Assembly: GCA_002495185.1 (NCBI GenBank) | Contig: DAEB01000036.1 | Location: 11,190 to 25,563 of the forward strand | Length of the DNA stretch: 14,374 nucleotides | Source: Thermoplasmata archaeon UBA184 | GTDB lineage: Archaea > Thermoplasmatota > Thermoplasmata > Lutacidiplasmatales > UBA184 | Reading direction: 5' to 3' | Shown here: piece by piece, positions 4,706 through 11,726 of the stretch | How the letters are laid out: each line of letters starts with the position of its first letter | Numbering within the stretch: position 1 is the first letter of the stretch | Made by a program: the position numbers and the translations under genes | Notes under the pieces: generated by a model | What the model saw: only the letters and a program-made list of their open reading frames with translations | Told to the model about the DNA's origin: nothing | Database searches by the model: none

Positions 4706-7702
4706 TCAGCGTCGCCAGCCCTTCCAGATCCAATCCTTTCCGAGCGTGAGCACGGCGGGAGTGAAGAATAGCTGGGCCACGAACGCCTGCAGGAGGACCG
4801 CCGAGCCGATCCCGAGGCCCATCGCCGCGATGAGGCCGAGGGGGCTCGTGAACCCGAGGAGCAGGAACGCTCCGCCGAGGATCACGGCCGCCGCGGTGAT
4901 CACTCCGCCGGCGTGCGTGACGGCGTCCCGGATCGCGGCCGTCCCCCGGTCTCCGAGCGACCGCTCTTCCTTGACCCGCGTGAGGAGCAGTACGTTGTAG
5001 TCCATCCCGAACCCGAGGACGAGGATCAGAAGGATCAACGGGAGGAAGAAGATCAGCGCCTCTCCCTCGAGGACCCCCACGACGAAGTACGTGGCCGCCC
5101 AGCTCCAGATGATCGAGAGGCCGATCACACCGAGCGCGAGGATCGGGACGAACGCCGACCCGAGGATCACGAGCATGAGGATGAAGAGACCGATCGCGGC
5201 CCCGACGAGCATCTGCTCGGTGGCCGTGTTGACGAGCGTCCGGATGTCCTGGGTCGTCGGGGCGGCGCCACCGAGGTAAAGCCGAGTGACTTCCGGGTGC
5301 GTCGCGTCGAAGCTCTCGACGCGCTTCTGGACGTTGTCGATGACCGACACCGCCGACGCCGAGAAGCCGCTCACGTTGGTGGCGATGTTGAAGAGGACGG
5401 TCTTGCCGCCGACCCCCACGTACGAGCCCAGAGTCTCGTTGAGCCCCACGCGGATCGCGGGGGGTAGTGCGGTGAGGTTGAGCCACGTGTCGAGCGGGAC
5501 GCTCCCCGGACCGACGAGGGTCGATACCCCGGCCACTCCTGAGGTCGCGTTCATCGTGGCGGCCAGAGCCGCGACGTCGCGGAACTCCGGAGCGTTCGGG
5601 CCCGACGCCGTCACGAGCGGGGCGTTGAAGGTCACGAGCGCGTAGCTCGTGCTGGAGTAGCTCTCCCCGAAGTCGTTCTGCAGGTGGACGAACCCCTGCT
5701 GGGCCGGATTGGAGGTCGGCAACCCGATGTTCGTGATGTCGTAGGAGATCGGCACTTGGAAAGCAACGTACGCCACGGGGATGGAGAGAAGGAGGATCAG
5801 CGCGACCACGGCGCCCGGTCGTCGGGTCGCGGTCGAACCGGCGCGCGCCACGTAGTCGCGGTTGGTCCGGATGTTCGTCGTCCGACGGACGGCGTAGCGG
5901 GCGAACCGCTCTCCCGAATTCGGCCAGAAGATCCGGGGGCCGACCAGGACCAGGATTGAGGGAAGGACGGTGAGGTTCACGGCGAGCGCGAACGCGACCG
6001 CGATGAGCAGGCAGAGCCCGAGCTGCGTGAGGAAGCTGATGTTCGAGAGGGTGAGGGCGAGCGCGACCACCTCCACCGCGAGCCCGCTCGTGAGGATGCT
6101 CTGCCCCGCCCAGCGGACCGTCGTCTCGACGGCCTCGTCGGAGGTCGCGCCCTTCACGAGCTCCTCGCGGTAGCGCGCGAGCAGGAAGACCGAGTAGTCC
6201 GTCCCGATGGCCATCAGGAAGACGAGCACGATCGACTCGATCTCCGAGACGAACTTCGTGACGAAGGTCCCGACGACAAAGATCGCCGCAAAGCTCGCGA
6301 CCAGCGCGATCCCGATCATCCCGAACGCGAGCGCCGGGGCCGCGGGCGCCCGGAAGTAGAGCACCATGATGACGAGCAGGACGATGATCGTGAGGACGAA
6401 GAGGAGGCTGAGCGACGACGTTGCGAGATAATTCGTCGCGCTCGAGAGAGGGGCGCCGCCGGTCACGTAGGAAGCGATCCCCCCGTAGCCGGGGGCGTCC
6501 CCCAGCACGTTCGAGACGACGGTGCTGATCTCCGAAACGTCGGAGTAGGTGACCGAGGTACCGTTCACGAGGTAGTTGTCGTCGACTCCGAACGAGACGA
6601 CGATCAACGTGGCCGACTGGGCGCGGTTGACAAAGGAACCATAGATCGAGGCGGGGATCGGGAGCGGGAGCCGGTCAACGGGGTTGGCCTGTACCTGGCT
6701 TACGGCCCATGCCGCCGCGGTGGCGTTCGACGGGGCACCCGAGGGGAACGCGTTCCAGATCGTGAGCAACCACTCCGGGGAGATCCCTACTTCGGAACCC
6801 AGAACCGTCGTCGCGACCGTCTTCTGAGCGGAGGGGAGGCTCCAGTTCCCTACGTTCAAGTCGACGAGCACGAGCTGAGCGAGCGGGAGGGCCGAGGAAA
6901 CTGGGAAGAGGCTCGGAAGCTCGCCCAGGAGCGCACCGACGGCCGCCTCGTTCGCGCAGGTCGTGACGGTCTGGTTCGCGAGGCAACCGGAGTTCACGCT
7001 GGCATTGAATCCGGTCGCGCCTCCGGCTCCGTTATAGAAGTCGGTCAGGACCTGAGCTTCCGTGGGGGAGGAGGAAACCTCGGCTCTCGTCTGGTTGAAT
7101 GCCGGTAGGTCGGCCGCCGATTTCGAAGAGCTGGACGAGAGGTTGGCCGCGATGCTCTCCCAATTCGAGACGTACAGGGCGACCGGACTCCAGAGGAGTT
7201 CGGCGGTTTGGTTCACGCTCGCGGGAAGCGAGGGGGTCCCGCCGAGGGCCGGACTCAGAAAGGCCCACCCGAGTTCGACCTGTCCTGCCAGGTACTCGGT
7301 ATACACCGTGTACAGAGAGTCGACCGAGCTCACGTTGTGGAGACGGTGATCCTGCGCGAGGGCGGACGTGAGCGCGAGAGTCGCGTTCTTCGCGACCGGG
7401 CCGACGATGTTCGGCCCTTCGAGAAGAATGATCGCCGAGGAGGGAGACTGCTGCATCTGGGGGAACGCGGTGCTGTAGGCGTTCTGAGCTTGGACGCTCT
7501 CGTCGGAGCTCGGGAGAGGATTGCTGAAGTTGTTCGAAATGACGCTCCCCACGTTGGCGGCCGGGTACAGGCAGACAAGGATGATGGCAATCCAAAGGAC
7601 CAGGGAGTACCACGGATGGCGCACGATCTTCCGGCCGAGCCATCCGAGCGGGGAATCTCCCGGGGCGCGACGTCGGGTGGTACTTCCGGAGCTCGCAGTC
7701 AT
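4706..7702 (-). CDS. MMPL/RND-family transporter
   Basis: This protein of about 1000 residues is a membrane transporter of the RND/MMPL superfamily, usually driven by proton exchange and moving lipids or other hydrophobic molecules. In numbering from the in-frame GTG at 7708, TM1 is at about 34-52, followed by a large exported loop (about 53-430). TM2-6 span about 431-595 and TM7 is near 632-650. A second loop (about 652-830) leads to TM8-12 (about 832-990). Each half carries the Asp-Tyr pair typical of MmpL proton relays: GTDYSVFLLARYREE (D504/Y505) and GMDYNVLLLTRVKEE (D903/Y904). The first loop is more than twice the second, holds 11 N-x-S/T sequons and contains one cysteine pair (C242/C251). 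I prefer ATG 7702, where GGTGG lies just upstream. GTG 7708 would add two residues. No accessory gene is adjacent, and the substrate is unknown. Confidence 0.93.
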   Translation of the reverse strand: MTASSGSTTRRRAPGDSPLGWLGRKIVRHPWYSLVLWIAIILVCLYPAANVGSVISNNFSNPLPSSDESVQAQNAYSTAFPQMQQSPSSAIILLEGPNIVGPVAKNATLALTSALAQDHRLHNVSSVDSLYTVYTEYLAGQVELGWAFLSPALGGTPSLPASVNQTAELLWSPVALYVSNWESIAANLSSSSSKSAADLPAFNQTRAEVSSSPTEAQVLTDFYNGAGGATGFNASVNSGCLANQTVTTCANEAAVGALLGELPSLFPVSSALPLAQLVLVDLNVGNWSLPSAQKTVATTVLGSEVGISPEWLLTIWNAFPSGAPSNATAAAWAVSQVQANPVDRLPLPIPASIYGSFVNRAQSATLIVVSFGVDDNYLVNGTSVTYSDVSEISTVVSNVLGDAPGYGGIASYVTGGAPLSSATNYLATSSLSLLFVLTIIVLLVIMVLYFRAPAAPALAFGMIGIALVASFAAIFVVGTFVTKFVSEIESIVLVFLMAIGTDYSVFLLARYREELVKGATSDEAVETTVRWAGQSILTSGLAVEVVALALTLSNISFLTQLGLCLLIAVAFALAVNLTVLPSILVLVGPRIFWPNSGERFARYAVRRTTNIRTNRDYVARAGSTATRRPGAVVALILLLSIPVAYVAFQVPISYDITNIGLPTSNPAQQGFVHLQNDFGESYSSTSYALVTFNAPLVTASGPNAPEFRDVAALAATMNATSGVAGVSTLVGPGSVPLDTWLNLTALPPAIRVGLNETLGSYVGVGGKTVLFNIATNVSGFSASAVSVIDNVQKRVESFDATHPEVTRLYLGGAAPTTQDIRTLVNTATEQMLVGAAIGLFILMLVILGSAFVPILALGVIGLSIIWSWAATYFVVGVLEGEALIFFLPLILLILVLGFGMDYNVLLLTRVKEERSLGDRGTAAIRDAVTHAGGVITAAAVILGGAFLLLGFTSPLGLIAAMGLGIGSAVLLQAFVAQLFFTPAVLTLGKDWIWKGWRR

Positions 7703-7883
7703 CGCCACCTACGAAGAGACGGACGGACGGTCATGAGCTCGGAGCCGGGGCATCATCTAACTTTCCTCGCGCGAACTTCACCGCTCCACCGGCGAAAGAG
7801 TCCGTCCTTCTTGTCGTTCCAAGCCGGCCGGGAGCTCTTAGCGATTCCCCGCGAGGTTTCCGGAGACGCCCAAAGAGGTAAAG
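7703..7883. other. Divergent intergenic region between the MMPL and YciI-like genes
   Basis: About 180 bases separate the divergent starts. No strong TATA-like element stands out on either strand, only weakly AT-richer patches such as CATCATCTAACTTTC near 7750-7765. A GAGGT ribosome-binding site for the rightward gene is at 7875-7879. No RNA gene or repeat was recognised. Confidence 0.4.
7875..7879 (+). promoter_or_regulatory. Ribosome-binding site GAGGT for the YciI-like gene
   Basis: GAGGT lies 4 bases before ATG 7884. It supports this start over any upstream alternative. Confidence 0.6.
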
Positions 7884-8207
7884 ATGGATGCCGGGACGGT
7901 TCGGGGCGTGTCGCTCTACGTCCTCGTCAACGAGCAGGGCCCCCGATGGGACGCGTCGCTCCCGATGCGAGAGCAGAAGGGGTGGTCCGAGCACGCGAGG
8001 TTCATGGACGCCCTGGTCGACGACCGGATCGTCGTGCTCGGGGGACCACTCCGGGGCGGACCGTCCCACCGGGCACTTCTCGTTCTTCGGGCTCCCGATG
8101 TGTCCCAATTGAAAGCACGGCTCGCGGAGGATCCGTGGATGCGCAGCGGGATCCTCCGGATGGGGGAGCTGATTCCCTGGGAACTGCTGCTGGGCGAGCT
8201 TCCCTGA
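7884..8207 (+). CDS. YciI-like (YCII-related domain) protein
   Basis: This 107-residue single-domain protein resembles the YCII family, a dimeric alpha/beta-barrel (ferredoxin-like) fold. It opens with a strand GVSLYVLVNEQGP. The helix GWSEHARFMDALVDDR carries His37, at the position of the conserved family histidine. The turn and strand IVVLGGPLRG are the family's 'G.ivl.GPl' signature, and the later AEDPWMRSGILRMGEL matches its 'DPf..aG' motif. YciI homologues have been proposed as small hydrolases or as sensing modules, and their substrates are mostly unknown. The length is normal for the family. It is cytosolic, with no membrane segment. It stands alone, divergent from the MMPL gene, and the 130 bases to the next gene argue against a tight operon. 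Confidence 0.8.
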   Translation: MDAGTVRGVSLYVLVNEQGPRWDASLPMREQKGWSEHARFMDALVDDRIVVLGGPLRGGPSHRALLVLRAPDVSQLKARLAEDPWMRSGILRMGELIPWELLLGELP

Positions 8208-8337
8208 GCCAGACCGTCGAACGGATAGGCTGGATTGCGCCTCAGACCCTGCCTGCGTCCGGTGGCGCCAGTCGACGGAACATGGGTGGACCGAGATTCA
8301 CCAAACGAAAATCGTCCCCCGGGCTCTCCGCCAAGCG

Positions 8338-8877
8338 ATGTCCGCGGGATACCCGACCCCCGCCGCTCCGTGGTCCGTGAGCCGAGCGCGCACTCCCTCC
8401 GGAAGCACCGCCGAGACGCTCGTTCTCATCGCCCTCGTCCTCCAGATCATCGGGGGCGTCCTGGTCCTGTTCGGCATCGCCTGGCTGTTCGGCCTGTCGC
8501 TCGTTCACCCGTTCGCAGGCCGATGGGTCTGGTTCGCGCTGACCGCGGCCGGCGTGGTGGGAGTCCTCGTGGTCGTCTTCCTCTACTTCGCGTACACCCT
8601 ATGCTACCGAAGGATCCAGAGGGGGGAGTACGCGGAAGCCCAGGCCCCTACCTTGGTCATCGGGATCCTCTCGCTGTTCTTCGGTCTCATTCCGGGGATC
8701 TTCTACCTGGTCGGGTACGCGAAGCTCGATTCCGCCATCCGCGAGCAGCAGGGTCCGCCGCCCGTCTACGGCGTGCCGACGGCAGTTCCCCCAATCGCCT
8801 GCACCGGCTGCGGGCGGGTCTATCCAGTCGGAGCCTATGCGTTCTGCCCGGCGTGCGGACGGAAGCTGGGACCCTGA
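8338..8877 (+). CDS. Three-helix membrane protein with C-terminal zinc ribbon
   Basis: This 179-residue protein has three predicted membrane segments (about 26-52, 64-88 and 104-127). A Pro-rich linker follows, then a C-terminal zinc ribbon with Cys155, Cys158, Cys170 and Cys173 (CTGC and CPAC, each in a Cys-x-x-Cys knuckle). An odd number of segments places the two ends on opposite faces. If the zinc ribbon is cytosolic, as is usual, the N-terminus is outside. No transporter or enzyme motif is seen, and the function is unknown. Such membrane/zinc-ribbon proteins are common in archaea, and the ribbon probably mediates protein contacts. ATG 8338 has no Shine-Dalgarno site. The A-rich stretch CCAAACGAAAATCG about 25-40 bases upstream could be part of a promoter for a nearly leaderless transcript. 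The RAM-domain gene starts 10 bases after its stop, so the pair is probably an operon. Confidence 0.8.
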   Translation: MSAGYPTPAAPWSVSRARTPSGSTAETLVLIALVLQIIGGVLVLFGIAWLFGLSLVHPFAGRWVWFALTAAGVVGVLVVVFLYFAYTLCYRRIQRGEYAEAQAPTLVIGILSLFFGLIPGIFYLVGYAKLDSAIREQQGPPPVYGVPTAVPPIACTGCGRVYPVGAYAFCPACGRKLGP

Positions 8878-8887
8878 AGGGCCGGAA

Positions 8888-9172
8888 ATGGCCGTCCGGG
8901 CGTACGTGTTTGTGACGACGACAAACCCCGGCCCTCGCGCCGCGTGTCGCGCCATCCGGAAGATTCCCGGTGTCGTCCAGGCGGACGCCCTGTTCGGCGG
9001 TCCACCGGTGGTCGCCGTCGTCGAGGGCCGCGACCTCGCCGAAATGGACGCTCCCATCGACGCGATCGTAAACCTTCCGATGGTCGTCGACACGGAGACT
9101 CACGTCGTCCGGGAGATTGAGCGGGAAGCCGAGGCGCGACGGCCATCCCGGACAACTAGTTCACGGCGGTGA
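8888..9172 (+). CDS. Stand-alone Lrp/AsnC-type ligand-binding (RAM) domain protein
   Basis: This 94-residue protein matches the RAM (ACT-like) effector-binding domain of Lrp/AsnC regulators but lacks their helix-turn-helix. It opens with strand RAYVFVTTTNPGP, then a helix RAACRAIRKIPGV. The strands QADALFGGPPVVAVVEGRD are the usual 'v..ad.v.G.yDvia.ve..d' core, and a second helix leads to IVNLPMVVDTETHVV. The last 15 residues are Arg/Ser-rich, beyond the domain. Stand-alone RAM proteins form ring-like oligomers and may bind amino acids. The ligand here is unknown. I chose ATG 8888 because the RAM core begins right after it. An earlier in-frame ATG at 8837 lies inside the zinc-ribbon gene. It is probably co-transcribed with that gene. 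Its 3' end overlaps the convergent methyltransferase gene by 17 bases. Confidence 0.83.
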   Translation: MAVRAYVFVTTTNPGPRAACRAIRKIPGVVQADALFGGPPVVAVVEGRDLAEMDAPIDAIVNLPMVVDTETHVVREIEREAEARRPSRTTSSRR

Positions 9173-9740
9173 GCTTTGGAGGACGGACGGCGACCACGAC
9201 GTCGGCCGTCGCGAAGAAGCGGAGGGCGCGCGCCCGGAACGTGATTCGAAAACCCAGGTGCGCGAGACGCTCCCGGACCGCCCTCTTGTGGAACATCTCG
9301 ACGTAGAGAAGTCGACCTCCCGGGCGTAGGACCCGCGCGATTTCGTCCACGCCTCGAAGGATCTCCGGGACGCCTCCCAGGTGGTGAAGGACCTGGTGTG
9401 CGACCACGAGATCGAAGCTCTGGTCCGGGTACTGGAGGCGAGAGGCGTCCCCCTGTTCCACGACGATCGTCGGGGGAAGGGGAACAAGGGCCACCTCGAG
9501 ATTCTGCCGCGCCAAGGCGACCTGTTCCGGGTCGAAATCGGTCACGTGGATGCTCGCCGGATGATAGCGCCGCTGGAGCAGAACGGAGAAGTTCCCGTTG
9601 CCGGCACCGAGCTCGAGCACGTCCGAGGTCGAGGGAAGAGGGAACTGTCCGGCCCGTTCCAACCGGTCGAGCAGGCGCGAGTATCCTCGAGTGCCCCGAC
9701 GGTTGACGAACCGCTTCTCAAGCTTCGACATCTCGGTCAT
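9156..9740 (-). CDS. Class I SAM-dependent methyltransferase
   Basis: This 194-residue protein has a complete Rossmann-type SAM-binding core. Motif I is VLELGAGNGNFS (41-52). The acidic end of strand 2 is VTDFDPEQ (66-73). The adenine-contacting region is EQGDAS with Asp98, followed by FDLVVAHQVLHHL (109-121). The LRPGG turn (138-142) is typical of the Methyltransf_11/ubiE-like group. There is no substrate-specifying domain. The N-terminal region (RFVNRRGTRGYSRLLDRLE) is short and basic, so the substrate cannot be told. ATG 9740 is preceded by GAGGGAG as a ribosome-binding site. ATG 9731 is an alternative. No membrane segment is present. The gene stands alone on the minus strand, divergent from the carboxypeptidase gene, and overlaps the RAM gene tail to tail. 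Confidence 0.9.
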   Translation of the reverse strand: MTEMSKLEKRFVNRRGTRGYSRLLDRLERAGQFPLPSTSDVLELGAGNGNFSVLLQRRYHPASIHVTDFDPEQVALARQNLEVALVPLPPTIVVEQGDASRLQYPDQSFDLVVAHQVLHHLGGVPEILRGVDEIARVLRPGGRLLYVEMFHKRAVRERLAHLGFRITFRARALRFFATADVVVAVRPPKLTAVN

Positions 9741-9862
9741 GGACTCCCTCGAGCATTGACCGATGGCAGGTTCGAGACTGAATCCTTTCGTTCAGCCGAT
9801 TGCACGCCCTAGCCTGTTCGTTGCCCCCGGCCGAGGATTGATATGAGATGCAAAGCTGGACC

Positions 9863-9895
9863 CGCTCGCGGGGACGGCACTCCCGCGGGCGAGCG
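9863..9895 (+). repeat. GC-rich inverted repeat in the leader of the carboxypeptidase gene
   Basis: CGCTCGCGGG (9863-9872) can pair with CCCGC (9882-9886) and GAGCG (9891-9895). The loop is 9 bases, and GGGC is bulged on the 3' side. The stem ends 8 bases before ATG 9904, which has no Shine-Dalgarno site. It could be a leader hairpin affecting translation. In GC-rich DNA such pairings also arise by chance. Confidence 0.35.
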
Positions 9896-9903
9896 CGCAT
9901 CGC

Positions 9904-11712
9904 ATGAAGGCCGCAAGATCCGGTCCGTCGGGGCGTCGGTCGGTTGAGGATTGGCGGACTCCCTGTGAGGTCGCGGAGTATCGGACAACGCCCGACTACG
10001 CGGAGACCGTCACCTACCTCGAGCGGATCGCCGCCGCCTACCCCGGTCGGGTCCGGATCGAGGATTTCGGCACGACCGGCGAGGGTCGCCCGCTCAAGAT
10101 CGTCATCGCCTCGAAAGACGGGGTGTTCGAACCCGATGCCGTCCACGCCTCGGGCCGCGTCGTGCTGCTGGTCCAGAACGCGATCCATGCGGGGGAGATG
10201 GATGGGAAGGATGCGTGCGTCGCCCTCCTGCGGGACATCGTGCGGAACCGGGAGCTGGCCCACCTTCTCGACCGGGTCGTCCTGGTCTTCATCCCGGTCT
10301 ACAACATCGACGGTCACGAACGGCGCTCGCCGGACAACCGGGTGAACCAGAACGGTCCCGAGCTCATGGGGTGGCGGGCCAACGGAACGAACCTCAACCT
10401 GAATCGGGACTACATGAAGGCGGACGCCCCCGAGACGCGGGCGTTCCTCCGCATGTTCCACCGATGGCGGCCGGATTTCTTCGTCGACAACCACGTCACC
10501 GACGGTGCCGACTTCCAGTACGACGTGACGTTCGCGCTCGACACGACCCCCGACGTCTTCCCGGGAACCGCCCGTTGGATCCGTGACTCGGTCACTCCCG
10601 AGCTGGTGCGTCGCGTGGACGAGAGCGGACACCTTGCGTTCCCGGCGGGGGTCTTCCTCGTCGACGATACCGACCCCGCGAAGGGACTCGCGTTCAACGA
10701 GGACCCTCCGCGATTTTCAACCGGGCAGATGATCCTCGAAAACCGGCCCGGCCTTCTGGTCGAACTTCACATGCTGAAGGACTACCGGACCCGGGTCACG
10801 GGGGACTACGAGATCCTACGAGCGCTGCTCGAGGTCCTCCACCGGGACGCGACGACGCTCCTCGCGCTGAACCGGGACGCCGACCGGGCCGCGGCCGAGC
10901 TCGGTTCGCCCCGGGCCCGTCGCTCGCCGTTCCCTCTCATCCTCGGGAAGGACGGGACGACGACTCCGACCGAGTTCCGGGGTTATCGGTTCACCCGGAG
11001 CCTGAGCGAGGTCTCGGGCACGATGGCCGTCCGTTACTCCCGCGAGCCCGTGGACCTCACGCTCCCGATGGAGACCGGCGTCCGGGTCGTCGTCTCGGTC
11101 ATGCTCCCCGCCGGTTACATCGTGCCGCCGCAGTGGACGAGGGTGACCGACGTCCTCGAGGCGCACGGGGTCGAGCTTCGTCGCACGACCGCACCGTGGA
11201 CCGGACGAGTCGAGCGGTACCGAGCGACCGGAATGCAGTGGCCGACGCGGCCCTTCGAGGGGCACCACCCCATCCTCCGGGGCGGAAATGTGGAGCGAGA
11301 GATCGGTCATTTCGGAACGTGCACCCTCGCGACCGAGACCCTCACCTTCCCGGCGGGGTCCGCGGTGGCGTCGCTCGACCAAAGGCTCTCGAAGGTCGTT
11401 GTGCACTGGCTCGAGCCGGAAGCGCCGGACTCGGCGCTCCGCTGGGGGTTCTTCGACTCGGTCTTTGAGCAGAAGGAATCCGGCGAGGCGTACGTGATGG
11501 AGAAGCTCTCCCGGGAGGCGATGGCGAATGACCCGAAGCTCCGGAGCGAGTTCGAACGCCGTGTCGAGACCGACCGGGAGTTCGCGGGCGACCCCAGCGC
11601 CCGGCTCGCGTTCTTCTACGACCGGTCCCCCTGGGGGAAGGCCAACCGAGTCGGTGAATACCCGGTGGGCCGGCTTCTATCCCTGAGGGGGCTCCCGCTG
11701 ACGGAAGGATAG
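9904..11712 (+). CDS. M14-family zinc carboxypeptidase, cytosolic form
   Basis: This 602-residue metallopeptidase of the M14 family removes C-terminal residues from peptides. The zinc ligands are visible as NAIHAGEMDG (His95 and Glu98) and DNHVTDGADFQY (His197). The substrate-binding NGTNLNLNRDY (160-170) contains the usual Asn-Arg pair. Glu288 in LLVELHMLKDY is the likely catalytic glutamate. The N-terminal part RTTPDYAETVTYLERIAAAYP, then FGTTGEGRPL, is the typical family opening. About 290 residues follow the catalytic domain (roughly 310-602), with no motif I recognise. Many relatives of this size are exported, but here there is no signal peptide. An in-frame TGA at 9844 rules out a hydrophobic extension, so the enzyme should act in the cytosol. 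ATG 9904 lacks a ribosome-binding site, and a weak TATA-like ATTGATATGA lies near 9837-9846. It converges on tldE with a 14-base gap. Confidence 0.9.
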   Translation: MKAARSGPSGRRSVEDWRTPCEVAEYRTTPDYAETVTYLERIAAAYPGRVRIEDFGTTGEGRPLKIVIASKDGVFEPDAVHASGRVVLLVQNAIHAGEMDGKDACVALLRDIVRNRELAHLLDRVVLVFIPVYNIDGHERRSPDNRVNQNGPELMGWRANGTNLNLNRDYMKADAPETRAFLRMFHRWRPDFFVDNHVTDGADFQYDVTFALDTTPDVFPGTARWIRDSVTPELVRRVDESGHLAFPAGVFLVDDTDPAKGLAFNEDPPRFSTGQMILENRPGLLVELHMLKDYRTRVTGDYEILRALLEVLHRDATTLLALNRDADRAAAELGSPRARRSPFPLILGKDGTTTPTEFRGYRFTRSLSEVSGTMAVRYSREPVDLTLPMETGVRVVVSVMLPAGYIVPPQWTRVTDVLEAHGVELRRTTAPWTGRVERYRATGMQWPTRPFEGHHPILRGGNVEREIGHFGTCTLATETLTFPAGSAVASLDQRLSKVVVHWLEPEAPDSALRWGFFDSVFEQKESGEAYVMEKLSREAMANDPKLRSEFERRVETDREFAGDPSARLAFFYDRSPWGKANRVGEYPVGRLLSLRGLPLTEG

Positions 11713-11726
11713 CCCCTCTCCGCGGG

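Noticed and set aside
4913..5467. Antisense open frame within the MMPL gene, rich in Glu, Asp and Arg
   Set aside because: It mirrors the hydrophobic codons of the transmembrane regions on the other strand and has no independent start signal.
7208..8380. 390-codon plus-strand open frame spanning the MMPL start, the intergenic region and the YciI-like gene
   Set aside because: It overlaps two recognised genes, and the composition is Arg/Gly-rich with no family resemblance.
11713..11726. Possible bidirectional terminator between the M14 gene and tldE
   Set aside because: Only 14 bases, with no T-run on either strand and no convincing hairpin.
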